A DNA stretch of 42,500 bases from assembly GCF_964340395.1 (NCBI RefSeq), contig NC_135551.1, positions 3,894,463 through 3,936,962 of the forward strand, read 5' to 3'. Shown in pieces: positions 10,228 through 20,877 of the stretch. The translations under genes were made by a program, and so were the position numbers. This stretch comes from Glandiceps talaboti (taxonomy: Eukaryota; Hemichordata; Enteropneusta; Spengelidae). Each line of letters starts with the position of its first letter. Position 1 is the first letter of the stretch. The notes under the pieces were generated by a model that was not told the origin of the DNA, did no database searches, and saw only the letters and a list, made by a program, of their open reading frames with translations.

Positions 10228-12555
10228 CTTCATTCTACTGTGACACTATTCTATGTTATCAATGATATCTACACGTCTTGAGTGATATACTTCATTCTAC
10301 TGTGACACTATCCTATGTTATCAATGATAGCTACACGTCTTGAGTGATATACTTCATTCTAATGTGACACTATTCTATGTTATCAATGATATATATCTAC
10401 ACGTCTTGAGTGACATACTTCATTCTACTGTGACACTATTCTATGTTATCAATGATATCTACACGTCTTGAGTGATATACTTCATTCTAATGTGACACTA
10501 TTCTATGTTATCAATGATATCTACACGTCTTGAGTGATATACTTCATTCTAATGTGACACTATTCTATGTTATCAATGATAGCTACACGTCTTGATTGAT
10601 ATACTTCATTCTACTGTGACACTATTCTATGTTATCAATGATAGCTACACGTCTTGAGTGACACACTTCATTCTACTGTGACACTATCCTATGTTATCAA
10701 TGATAGCTACACGTCTTGATTGATATACTTCATTCTACTGTGACACTATTCTATGTTATCAATGATAGTTACACGTCTTGAGTGATATACTTCATTCTAC
10801 TGTGACACTATTCTATGTTATCAATGATAGTTACACGTCTTGAGTGATATACTTCATTCTACTGTGACACTATTCTATGTTATCAATGATATCTACACGT
10901 CTTGAGTGACATGCTTCATTCTACTGTGACACTGTGCTATGTTATCAATGATATCTACACGTCTTGAGTGATATACTTCATTCTACTGTGACACTATTCT
11001 ATGTTATCAATGATATCTACACGTCTTGAGTGATATACTTCATTCTAATGTGACACTATTCTATGTTATCAATGATAGTTACACGTCTTGAGTGATATAC
11101 TTCATTCTACTGTGACACTATTCTATGTTATCAATGATAGTTACACGTCTTGAGTGATATACTTCATTCTAATGTGACACTATTCTATGTTATCAATGAT
11201 AGCTACACGTCTTGAGTGATATTCTTCATTCTGCTGTGACACTATTCTATGTTATCAATGATAGTTACACGTCTTGAGTGATATACTTCATTCTACTGTG
11301 ACACTATTCTATGTTATCAATGATAGTTACACGTCTTGAGTGATATTCTTCATTCTACTGTGACACTATTCTATGTTATCAATGATAGTTACACGTCTTG
11401 AGTGATATTCTTCATTCTACTGTGACACTATTCTATGTTATCAATGATATATATCTACACGTCTTGAGTGATATTCTTCATTCTACTGTGACACTATTCT
11501 ATGTTATCAATGATAGTTACACGTCTTGAGTGATATACTTCATTCTAATGTGACACTATTCTATGTTATCAATGATAGCTACACGTCTTGAGTGATATAC
11601 TTCATTCTAATGTGACACTATTCTATGTTATCAATGATATCTACACGTCTTGAGTGATATACTTCATTCTAATGTGACACTATTCTATGTTATCAATGAT
11701 AGTTACACGTCTTGAGTGATATTCTTCATTCTAATGTGACACTATTCTATGTTATCAATGATATCTACACGTCTTGAGTGATATACTTCATTCTACTGTG
11801 ACACTATTCTATGTTATCAATGATATCTACACGTCTTGAGTGATATTCTTCATTCTAATGTGACACTATTCTATGTTATCAATGATATCTACACGTCTTG
11901 AGTGATATACTTCATTCTACTGTGACACTATTCTATGTTATCAATGATAGTTACACGTCTTGAGTGATATACTTCATTCTACTGTAACACTATTCTATGT
12001 TATCAATGATATCTACACGTCTTGAGTGATATACTTTATTCTACTGTGACACTATTCTATGTTATCAATGATATCTACACGTCATGAGTGATATTCTTCA
12101 TTCTACTGTGACACCATCCTATGTTATCAATGATAGCTACACGTCTTGAGTGATATACTTTATTCTACTGTGACACTATTCTATGTTATCAATGATATCT
12201 ACACGTCTTGAGTGATATACTTCATTCTAATGTGACACTATTCTATGTTATCAATGATATCTACACGTCTTGAGTGATATACTTCATTCTACTGTGACAC
12301 CATCCTATGTTATCAATGATAGCTACACGTCTTGATTGATATGTTTCATTCTACTGGGACACTATTCTATGTTATCAATGATATCTACACGTCTTGAGTG
12401 ATATACTTCATTCTACTGTGACACTATTCTATGTTATCAATGATATCTACACGTCTTGAGTGACATACTTCATTCTACTGTGACACTATTCTATGTTATC
12501 AATGATAGCTACACATCTTGAGTGACATGCTTCATTCTACTGTGACACTGTGCTA
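10228..12555. repeat. 62-bp satellite array, right part (~37.5 units)
   Basis: Continuation of the array that starts at 7852. The two parts add to about 61 whole units, so the LINE entered without loss of register. Two units carry a 4-bp ATAT insertion (about 10388 and 11449). The rare variant GACATGCTTC followed by ACACTGTGCTAT occurs at about 10909-10932 and again at the array end (about 12531-12555). The variant TTGATTGATATGTTTC plus TACTGGGACAC occurs at about 9047 and 12332. These mark internal duplications. Confidence 0.97.
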
Positions 12556-13690
12556 TTCAGAATGTTCCTTAAAGGTCACCGTCTGCAATAAATGTTATAC
12601 TGCACACGAAGACAATAGAAGTTGGCGTGGTATGTTATAGGTCGACAACTCCAATGCCTGTACGGCGATCAATTACCCTGTGTTCGACGGACGTTACTGT
12701 TTTGGCGAATTTCTCCAACTATACTCGAAGGATGGTTCCAAAATTACTATACTTCATTGTAAATAGGTTTTACTTTAAATGTCGGATTGAAATCAGTTTA
12801 AGAGTAGTAGGACTTTTAAGAGGTCGACCTTAACCAAAATACAAATGCAGGACTATTGCATTAAAGTTAAGCTACGCCGTACTGTTCTACTGTAAATGTT
12901 GACAGTGAATGGTTTAGTAGCAAGCTTGGAGTCCATGTTAATCTTCGCCCAGACACGGCCATATTGTTCGCCAAATTTGCTGATCTAGCTATATAGCTTC
13001 TGATGTCTATGGTACGGTGGGGGCGTTGTACAAGTTTAACTCGCAAGTAGGTAAAATATTAGAAATAACAGTGACACTATGTATCCTAGATTGTTTGGAA
13101 ATCGGACTACTACGTAGATAATTATTCAACACACAAAGTATAGTGACCTGAGTGAACGCGGTAAGCACAATGAGGTTATGTGAGGACATGTTCTATCAAA
13201 GCTGGAAATCCTGCACATATAGATCACAGGTGTGTTTTATAAATGTACTTCCAAAGGAATGCATACATTCCATGAGTTATAAACAATTAAATCTCACCAA
13301 GTTACCAAACAATGTATATCTCACTGGATCCACATTAGTTTTTATACAATGGGACTTTGGAATGCAAGATTGTAAGTATAGTACAGTACGTCTAGACAAC
13401 ACATGGAAGAATACAACTCACCTTGTATTCACTAGTTACTACTCTCCTAAGCCACTGACACGATATTTTCTCTCTTTGTCTACAATTAAGCTTGCTAGTC
13501 ATACGACAGTATCGTCACGTTCGGTATTATTTAGAAGGTATACAATGGACGTCAAGTGTCAGCGTACACGTATCTGTTGCTAAGTGAACTAAATATACTA
13601 ACATGGTATCAAGAGGAAATAGCTCTACTGGTCACATCGCTGACCTTTGGGTGAAGTGTGTAGCCTCTTTTGGTAGATATATACACATAA
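12556..13690. other. Unassigned region with one unrecognised open frame
   Basis: No repeat or known gene is recognised. An open frame with a first ATG at 13170 runs to 13583 on the plus strand (137 codons). It shows no motif I know, and no promoter or splice context supports it. It may be chance or an unrecognised exon. Confidence 0.3.
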
Positions 13691-15634
13691 GGGACCGGTC
13701 AGTTTCTGCGGCTGGGGAGGGGGGGGGGGGATCGGTAGATTTTTCCATCTGGCCGACGAAAAATCACTGACCCACCTATCTGTAGAAGCGAAACAAGCTG
13801 ACCCCCCAATAGCATATTTACATGACAGGTATTTGATCATGACTCAGAGTGGACTGCTTGACTAAATACTTTACAATAAGTTATCATACTAAATTATATT
13901 ATATTTAGCGACTACGCAGGGTAAAAATATTGGAAACGGAATTTAATAGCAACTTGAGTGTAAAAGTTAGGGGAAAGTTTGAGATGAGAATATGTATACC
14001 TCCCATGGGTCCCAAGGGGTCCTTCCCTCTAGAAGCTCTGGAGGTTTTCTGACACTTAAATTTTTTTTTAGGGTGTTCAGACCCTTTTGGGTAATAGTTT
14101 CCAAGTTTTACAAAACAGTACCAACATGTAATTAGTAACTTCGTAGGCTTGATATAGTTTAATAGCATGCATCTTGACAGTAAAAGGTAGGGAGAAGCTT
14201 GAGACGGGAATATGTACACCCACCATGGGAGGGTCTCCTGGGGGGGGGGTCTCCTTAGAAGCCCTGGAGATCTTTTACTCTTAAAGCCAATTTTTAGGCT
14301 ATTCAGACCCTTTCAGACAATAATTTCCAAGCTTTACAAGACAGCACCAGCAACTACATTAGGTTGAAATATTACAATAAAAGTTTAATAGCATCTTGGC
14401 AGTAAGAGGTAGGGGGGCGAGCTTTATTAGACTAGGATATCTCCACCTCCTGTGGGGGTCCTAGGTTGTCTTTCCTTTAGAAGCCTTGGAGGCTTTTACT
14501 CTTAAAAGCCAACTACGTTAGGCTATTCACAGTCTTTCATGCAATAACTTCAAGACAGTACCATCAAGTATCAGAATTTAAACTATCCTTTACACATATA
14601 GTGTTGAAATATGTTCTTAAAAAGTTATATTGCATCATTATAGTTAAGTTCAGCACATCTGATGGTGGTATCATTGGCAGGGGAGATTTGGAGAGTTTCT
14701 TTACTTTAAGAGTCTTTTTAGGCAATGATTTCACATCTCTATAAAATAGTACATCTAAAATTAGCAATTAATGTTTATGAAAAGTTTAATACCATTATGA
14801 CAGTAAAACATTAGTGCATCTGATTGTTGGTTAACTGCATGAGTGACCTCTGGGGTGAGGAAGTTCAAGCCGGTCTCCCCTAGCTAGATCTAGATCTGGA
14901 AATGTTTTGGCTCTATCAAGGCAACTGTAGGTTATTTATATCCTTTACATGTATATGTACTATAATTTTTCACAGCTTCGAAAAGCTTAAGTTAATGTAT
15001 GTTGTAAATGAGTTTTGCATGACACATAAAATCGGCCAGGTAGTGTCCGTACGTAACATTAGTATTGTGGCATTACTGTTGCAGATATAGTAAACTCACT
15101 GATTAGAGAATGTAAGGTCCTCATACCAACTACATGTATTATGTATAATACAAACTGGAATCTGATGAGATGTGGTGTCCGAAATAGAAAACATACAATG
15201 CGTATTAATCCCTCCATACTGAATAGTAGAACAATTTAGATTAGCTTCTTTAAATCTATAAACTATTTGTACCATTACGGAACTTTTGCCGCAAAGTGCA
15301 ATCTGTGAAGGATATTCACTATTTCACTATTGATTGTGAAATACCCAAGTATGTAAATGACATATGTTCTGTAACTAGTGTGGTAGGTAATACATTGTAT
15401 ATGTAAATGTAAAGTTACGTTTGAGCGTAATATTTAAAAAATGGGGATAAGAAAAAGTTCCACAGTTCAGAAAAGGCCATCCCACTGTAGATTCATGGAT
15501 TTTTTTCTTCCATCAAAATGCAAACACAGTGACCCACCCTATCGAAAATTTTCAAAACAGCCACTGCCAATTTCGAAAACAGGGTGACCCCCTACTAATC
15601 CGCCCCCCCCCGACCGAAGAAACTGACCGGTCCC
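13691..15634. mobile_element. 1.94-kb TIR element with TAA target duplication (Harbinger-like, second family)
   Basis: The left end GGGACCGGTCAGTTTCTGCG and the right end, in reverse complement GGGACCGGTCAGTTTCTTCG, are terminal inverted repeats that run into G/C tracts. TAA flanks both sides (13688-13690 and 15635-15637). TIRs starting GGG with TWA target sites are typical of PIF/Harbinger. I see no DDE transposase or Myb-like partner, so it is a non-autonomous or decayed copy. Much of the interior is a diverged tandem repeat. Confidence 0.7.
13930..14830. repeat. Diverged ~220-bp tandem repeats inside the 1.94-kb element
   Basis: The landmark GCATCTTGACAGTAAAAGGT and its diverged versions recur near 13948, 14169, 14391, 14632 and 14791. 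Each is preceded by a TTTAATAGCAT-like segment. In the first three units it is followed by a CCCATGGG(A/T)-type stretch, then AGAAGC(T/C)(C/T)TGGAGG and a TTTTTAGG(C/G)T(A/G)TTCA segment. Spacing is about 220 bp for the first three units and irregular after that, so later units are decayed. Confidence 0.7.
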
Positions 15635-15729
15635 TAAATGCACAAACCCTATACTTCCGATCCCAAGTTATAACTTACACACGATTATAATATAATGTTG
15701 ATGTTCCTGTTCCTAGATCCTGTTCCAAA

Positions 15730-15766
15730 CCGCATTTTCTCCTGACCGGTGAAAATGCGGTCAGGA
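15730..15766. other. Two overlapping, mutually exclusive hairpins
   Basis: CCGCATTTT (15730-15738) pairs with AAAATGCGG (15752-15760). The overlapping TCCTGACC (15740-15747) pairs with GGTCAGGA (15759-15766). Both stems are perfect but share bases 15759-15760. No function can be assigned. Confidence 0.5.
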
Positions 15767-15934
15767 ATAAAAAGGGACCAGAGTCTAATAAGATTCGATG
15801 ATAACGAATCTATCCCACCGCTGCCACCACATCAATAACTTTAATGATATTGGTTATTTTTTACTATTACCACCACGATGAATTTGTGTGAAGGCACTGT
15901 ATTAATTAATCCTGCGCTTGGATGTAAATGGCAG

Positions 15935-16033
15935 AATAGCCTGGAATCCATGCGAATGAGGTTTTGAATTCGTTTTTCCCATCATGGGGAAATGAAAAAT
16001 CAAAATCGCCACTCACCTGAATTCTAGGCTATT
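15935..16033. repeat. ~99-bp foldback element
   Basis: The outer arms AATAGCCTGGAATCC and GAATTCTAGGCTATT are inverted with few mismatches, the middle is partly inverted, and the centre TTTCCCATCATGGGGAAA is a perfect 6-bp stem. It is probably a small MITE. No clear target duplication is seen. Confidence 0.55.
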
Positions 16034-16189
16034 AGGCAGAACTGAAAGTCAGACCCAAAAGACTAAACAGATGCACAACCGACATTGTATGGACCGAGGT
16101 CAACATTCCCACTACAGGACATTATTGCTAATGTTTAATGAAATAAGTTAGTACAGTAAAATGTAAAAGTAAAAGTAATTCTCCACTTA

Positions 16190-17029
16190 GGGAGCCTTCA
16201 GTATTTACGGGGGGGGGGTTCATATTTTTCATTATAATGTTGGAGGGGGGGGGGCGGTCACATTTTACAATCCGTAGTTTTGTAACCAAATTGGAGATTC
16301 AATGATTGTCAATTTGTTTTGTGTGTTTTGAGATGTAAAAGTGAGATGAGCACTCAACATTTATTTTTACGAATACTTTATATGCCAAAATACAAATACA
16401 TATATTGTAACAAAATAGTGTACCATCTCACCTTGTCACTCACACTCTCCGTGAATGTTGATGTTAAAATATCTACATATAATTAACAGTTATTATAGTA
16501 ACGGGTGCCAAGTTCTTTTATTGAAGAAATACATGTATACCCTTTCAAATCTGTACTGCACTTTGGCATTCTCCATCTCCGTTGCAAAATATAACTCTGC
16601 ATAAACAATAAACAAATAAATATCATTAAATAGAACAATAAACATGAATTACTTCTGCAATATAATTTACAAACCAGATCAGGCAGAGTATGCACAACAT
16701 GAAAAACATGTTTTAGATACTAACTAGATTGTGTACGATTACAAGAGAAAGCTAACTAGCCCGTCTTTAACTGTTTGTCACTTTATCTGTGCAAATCATT
16801 TGCTTTCTAATACAGAGTCAAAATGATTTAATTTGTATGTATATATAATGGGAAGATTGATTAACGTTCAGTATGTGCAATTGTCATTGGGAGGGTCATG
16901 TTTTACATAATGGAACAAGGGGGAGGGTCACTTTTTACAAATGGAGAATGGGGGGAGGGTCATGTTTTAATTTTACTTAACAGACCATGCGTGATTTCCC
17001 CGGCTCTCACCCCTGTAAATAAGGCTTCC
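16190..17029. mobile_element. Harbinger-like element, copy B (~840 bp, TTA target duplication)
   Basis: The left end GGGAGCCTTCAGTATTTACG follows TTA (16187-16189). The right end CCCCTGTAAATAAGGCTTCC precedes TTA (17030-17032). The interior is in opposite orientation to copies A and C: near 16257-16345 it carries the reverse complement of the shared segment around CAATTTGGTCACAAAACTAC. G-rich blocks with repeated GGGAGGGTCATGTTTTA motifs lie near the right end. No transposase is seen. Confidence 0.65.
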
Positions 17030-17127
17030 TTATTTCATTTTCTAGCTCTATGGCCCACTCCTTAGAAGCAAGGCTCCCTTATTTCATTTTCTAGCTCTAT
17101 AGCCCACTCCTTAGAATCAACTTGTAA
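17030..17127. repeat. Two tandem 49-bp units at the edge of copy B
   Basis: TTATTTCATTTTCTAGCTCT begins at 17030 and again at 17079, each followed by AT(G/A)GCCCACTCCTTAGAA. The unit contains AAGGCTCCC followed by TTA, so the duplication copied the end of the TIR with its flank. Confidence 0.75.
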
Positions 17128-17185
17128 AATCCGATCAACCCAATTTCACCGGCCTTCCCTCACCTGTAACTACCGGAGGGGGCCC
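17128..17185. mobile_element. Solo end of a third GGG...TAA TIR family
   Basis: The segment ending CCGGAGGGGGCCC is followed by TAA (17186-17188). In reverse complement it reads GGGCCCCCTCCGGTAGTTAC, built like the ends of the other two Harbinger-like families (GGG start, CCGG, G/C tracts). No partner end was found. Confidence 0.4.
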
Positions 17186-17533
17186 TAATGGACGCTTCGG
17201 CGGAAAATTAAATTAAAGTCTATGAAACTTAAAATTAAGTAGATGGGCATATACTGTTCTGGTATTCCCGTTATGGTTTACATAAATCTTTGCAAAATAA
17301 ACAGCATTACTCAAATTATGCTAAGACGCTGGACGAGACTCAGTTTATGACGTGTTTTGTGAACTGCAAACTGAGGTTTATTTTGAGTTTTGTTTGGTGT
17401 AGTATATCTCCAAACAATACGGCTTTGGTCATTGTGGATTATTCGTGTTGCGCTTGTACTGTACTAGACACATATTTGTTGTACAATGTGGACTATTTGT
17501 GTTCTACTGGAAGACTGTTGACTATTCGTGTTC

Positions 17534-17835
17534 CACTAGTCTAGTCCTTATACTGTACCGTTACGATTTACACCTCCACTAGTCTAGTTCCTATATTATA
17601 CGGTATCGTTATGATTTACACCTCCACTAGTCTAGTTCCTATACGATTTACACTTCCGCTAGTAAGGTTCCTATACAGTATCATTACAATATACACCTCC
17701 ACTAGTCTAGTTCTTATAAGGTATCATTACAATATACACCTCTACTAGTCTAGTTCCTATACAGTATCATTACAATATACACCTCTACTAGTCTAGTTCC
17801 TGTACAGTATCGTTACGATTTACACCTCCACTCAT
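17534..17835. repeat. ~43-bp minisatellite, about 7 units
   Basis: Units read TTTACACCTCCACTAGTCTA, then GTTCCTATACAGTATC and GTTACGA, with substitutions and one unit shortened to about 32 bp. They are preceded by looser copies of GACTATTCGTGTT near 17445-17535. No gene is seen from 17190 to 17534. Confidence 0.85.
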
Positions 17836-17969
17836 GTTGACATCCATACTATGTTCTACTATTGTGCTGTCTGAAACTGACGGGTGTGAACATCGCCTTT
17901 ATTTATTACTATACCCTGCTATCATAACTAAATCTTACAAGCAGTTACATAAGGAAATTAAAATATGTG

Positions 17970-17973
17970 TACA

Positions 17974-18012
<39 letters not shown>

Positions 18013-18075
18013 GGCTGTCGATGTATGTGTGTGTGTGTGCGCGTGCGTGCGCGCACGCACGTGTGTGTGTGTACA
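17970..18075. repeat. (CTGT)n then alternating purine-pyrimidine tract
   Basis: A (CTGT)n microsatellite at about 17976-18012 is followed by a strictly alternating purine-pyrimidine run from about 18021 to 18075 made of GT, GC and AC steps. Its centre, 18042-18061, is a perfect palindrome CGTGCGTGCGCGCACGCACG. Such sequence is a classic Z-DNA former. Confidence 0.85.
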
Positions 18076-18980
18076 AATTTGTATGTACTTGCGTCTTATG
18101 ACTATTGTCAATCATAAACTGTAGCGGCGCTCTTTCAGAGTGCAAGCTCCTATTAAACAAACATCTGACTGCTCTGGCTTGCCTCTGACTTGACTATCGA
18201 ATTTATGATTCCCATAAATCGTGAGTATGTCAACCTGTCAAACAGTATACCTTACAAATTGCATACCAAGACACGTACAAGAACAGACGAGGTCGTTGAG
18301 AGGGAAGCTCACAGCAGCGGGCAACCACGGACAGTTATAAAATTTTAGCCTTCTCATTCGGTGAGTACCAATTCTGTACCAATACAGGATTCTGTCTATC
18401 CATTTACCATGTACATTGTATATAATATCGTAAGTTGAGCAGGGGCACTCAGCCCTGAATATCATATATATATATAAAAAGTCGCCAAAACAGACGAAAA
18501 AACCCTCAAAATCGCAGCAAAACGCCACAGTTATTGCAGCTAATATATATGGTGTTTAATACGTCAGCGATACATTTCAGATAAGACATTTGTATAGACC
18601 ATGCATGAAATAGTGTAGGATCTATATGTGTCATTGAAGTTATATGATCGAAATAAGCTTACATACATTATAAATGGGGGAAGTTGCTTAATGTTTCACT
18701 AGGGAAAACACACGGCAACAGATAGCTGCATATAGGTGTTAATAAACTTTATATGTTGTTTTTGTGTACAAACAAACTCTTCAGACACTATAGACTCTAT
18801 ACTAGCCCGGTGTCTTGGCTATCTAGCCCGGGGTCTTGGCTATCTGGTTTGAAAATAGAATTCACCAGAACATGTATACAGTCAAACGAGTATGCTGAAT
18901 TAAATTTAAAGATTAAGTTTTTGGGCTACCAAGGCAGTATGTGGCGTCAGATAGGCAAGTCTTTGGGCTATCTAAACATG
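18076..18980. other. Unassigned region
   Basis: No gene is recognised. A 21-bp direct duplication, TAGCCCGGKGTCTTGGCTAT, occurs at about 18803-18845. Short open frames on both strands have no recognisable motif. Confidence 0.4.
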
Positions 18981-18988
18981 TATTTTGC

Positions 18989-19075
18989 CACAGGCACTCG
19001 AATTAATATGTATGTAAATAAGTCTTATTTACATACAATACATATTTTTTCTACACATTGATTTGAGTGCCTGTG
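18989..19075. mobile_element. 87-bp palindromic hAT-like MITE
   Basis: The ends CACAGGCACTCGAAT and ATTTGAGTGCCTGTG are inverted with one mismatch. The centre GTATGTAAATAAG / CTTATTTACATAC (19010-19036) is a perfect 13-bp stem with a 1-nt loop. The flanks TATTTTGC (18981-18988) and CATTTTGC (19076-19083) look like an 8-bp target duplication with one difference. An 8-bp duplication with CA...TG ends fits hAT, but the class call is inference. Confidence 0.55.
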
Positions 19076-19373
19076 CATTTTGCCATTTATTCAAAACAGA
19101 AAACAAGCTGTTCGTAATTTTGTTAAGTTTTCGTAGAAGCACGGAAGTACGGATGTGACATTTCTCATTTGACCTGTTAGGGGAACTTTTAAAAGAACAA
19201 TTTTTGAGATAAGGGATAAAAATCGATTTTCTGTTTTGTGGCCATATAAGTATCCCTCATGTTATACATTCGGACCATGATGTGGCGACCATTTCGTAAT
19301 CAGCATAAATATTACTTTGAGGTCTAACCTAGGTCACCGCGTATGCACGGTATATATCAACATATACATACAG

Positions 19374-20068
19374 ATTAATTCAAGTGCCGGTACATGTATA
19401 TGTAGCCTAAACATAGTGTACGACAGCCGTTATTTTGGCCTTCTGAACTTTTTGTATATAATAAACAAGTTTGCTACAAATCAAATCAAATTTGTTTTGA
19501 TTTATACTTGTACATGGTCGCTTATATTTGCAATACTTTACTAACAATTCGAAGCATTTTCGAGTGATGCAGCGACACCGTTTTATGATTGTGTTATTAC
19601 AGGTAGTATCACTTCTGACTCAGTGGCAAGATCTACGTATATCTATGACATGCTTATGGACACTGTGCACTCAATAAATAATGTTATGGGACCATGTCAA
19701 GTCGTGTCATACCATAACGGTCTACAATTCAAGATTGTCACAATTCAGTCATATTGACAATGAGTTATATGTTTGCAGTTCAGTAATTGTCAAATAATCA
19801 GGTTTTTCCTTCGATGTATGTAAACTAAACCAAACGCTGTGTAAACGATGTTTATTGATGCATGTATACTGGAATGTTTACTTCTAGACATGTAATCGTG
19901 ATTTATGAAAGTTAGGTTAGGGTTTTATTAGTCCATGTTTGGATAAATGTTTGACATAGCTGTGTTGTTGAGATTGTAAGGCACGTACTGTCTACACAAT
20001 CGAATCGTTGTACAACCTCCCGTTTGACCCTGCGTAAGTTGTAAGTAATATCCTTAATGACATACAAG
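19374..20068. repeat. 0.7-kb duplicated segment, copy 1 (empty site)
   Basis: This segment is highly similar, in direct orientation, to 25084-25749 plus 27598-27624. Shared landmarks include ATTAATTCAAGTGCC, TTTTGGCCTTCTGAACTTTT, GATGCAGCGACACCGTTTTA and GACCCTGCGTAAGTTGTAAG. Differences are scattered substitutions and small indels. The copy is uninterrupted through TTGTAAGTAATATCC, so it preserves the empty target site of the Mutator-like insertion in copy 2. No coding frame is convincing. Confidence 0.9.
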
Positions 20069-20142
20069 CCTAGGGTGGCTAAATGCCAATGACATTCTAC
20101 AATATTTTTACGTAATATTAATTCGCACCGCTCATGCACTAA

Positions 20143-20200
20143 GGGAGCGTTAATATTTAGCTTCCGGGGGAGGAGGCGATCGTGAACTCCCAGCATGAAA
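20143..20200. mobile_element. Solo left end of the Harbinger-like family
   Basis: TAA (20140-20142) precedes GGGAGCGTTAATATTTAGCT and a G-rich run, matching the left ends of copies A and B. No right end is found before the ACAT microsatellite at 20254. Confidence 0.45.
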
Positions 20201-20253
20201 ATTTATGATTTCAATAATATGCACAACTGAACAACGGTTCAGTAGTGCTATAG

Positions 20254-20316
20254 GTATGTATGTATGTATGTATGTATGTATGTATGTATGTATGTATGTA
20301 TGTATGTATGTATGTA
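20254..20316. repeat. (ATGT)n microsatellite
   Basis: A pure tetranucleotide repeat. It abuts what appears to be the 3' end of the minus-strand Penelope-like relic. Confidence 0.95.
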
Positions 20317-20806
20317 GAAAGAAATGTATAAGGAACTTGTGAGACAGTCCGAATAAATAGATGTAATCCGACGTTTCGAATAAATATTCTTTTTTTAAGG
20401 TATTCGAAGGCAAGATATAAGCTTATTAGGTAAATACCTGAATATATTTGAATGTTATGGAACAGAACGACAACCGCACATGATTAACGGTTATACGTGT
20501 GAAAAGTTAAAATATTCACACGCACCAAATAGAACCGCAATAGAAAACGCCTGAAATGTAAAATAAGCGTGGTTAGACTGGGAATGACGTGAATAATCTA
20601 TCAATTCCAAGGGGTTCCAGCGTTCCGAGACGGAAAACGATTTCCTCTTCCTTCAACCTCAATAGTTTCTCATCGCCAGAAACCTTACAAAATCCTGAAA
20701 TATACATATCTGATACTGTGAAATGACTTTGTGATATCAATCTATTTACGTAGTAGAAGAAGTGTATTGGCTTTTTGAAATGAAATCATTCAAATTTACA
20801 GTGATA
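20317..20806 (-). pseudogene. Penelope-like element relic (end of GIY-YIG domain and 3' region)
   Basis: On the minus strand, about 20585-20780 is open and ends with GDEKLLRLKEEEIVFRLGTL followed by EPLGIDRLFTSFP and a stop. The spacing E..(I)..LGTL.P.GI(N) resembles the C-terminal part of the GIY-YIG endonuclease of Penelope-like retroelements; an upstream HFF...VSD stretch also fits. About 170 nt past the stop comes TTCGAAACGTCGGATTACAT (20371-20390), like the CGAAACGTCGG core found in repeats and hammerhead-like sequences of these elements. The reverse transcriptase is missing. Assignment is from memory of family patterns. Confidence 0.55.
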
Positions 20807-20807
20807 C

Positions 20808-20876
20808 GCATACATACATACATACATACATACATACATACATACATACATACATACATACATACATACATACATA
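20808..20876. repeat. (CATA)n microsatellite
   Basis: A pure repeat between the Penelope-like relic and the 1.49-kb TIR element. The same repeat type resumes at 22372-22391 on the far side of that element, suggesting one microsatellite split by the insertion. Confidence 0.95.
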
Positions 20877-20877
20877 A

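Noticed and set aside
5534-12555. CRISPR-like array
   Set aside because: Units are contiguous tandem copies with no unique spacers, and the context is eukaryotic.
13170-13583. 137-codon open frame as a gene
   Set aside because: No motif, no convincing start or splice context, and no relation to a neighbour. Kept only as an unassigned region.
18238-18528. Minus-strand 96-codon frame
   Set aside because: It contains a TA-repeat segment, has no recognisable motif, and overlaps nothing supportive.
19912-19924. Telomere-like GTTAGGTTAGGG in the duplicated segment
   Set aside because: Only about two imperfect units occur, the same in both copies. Too short to call an interstitial telomeric repeat.
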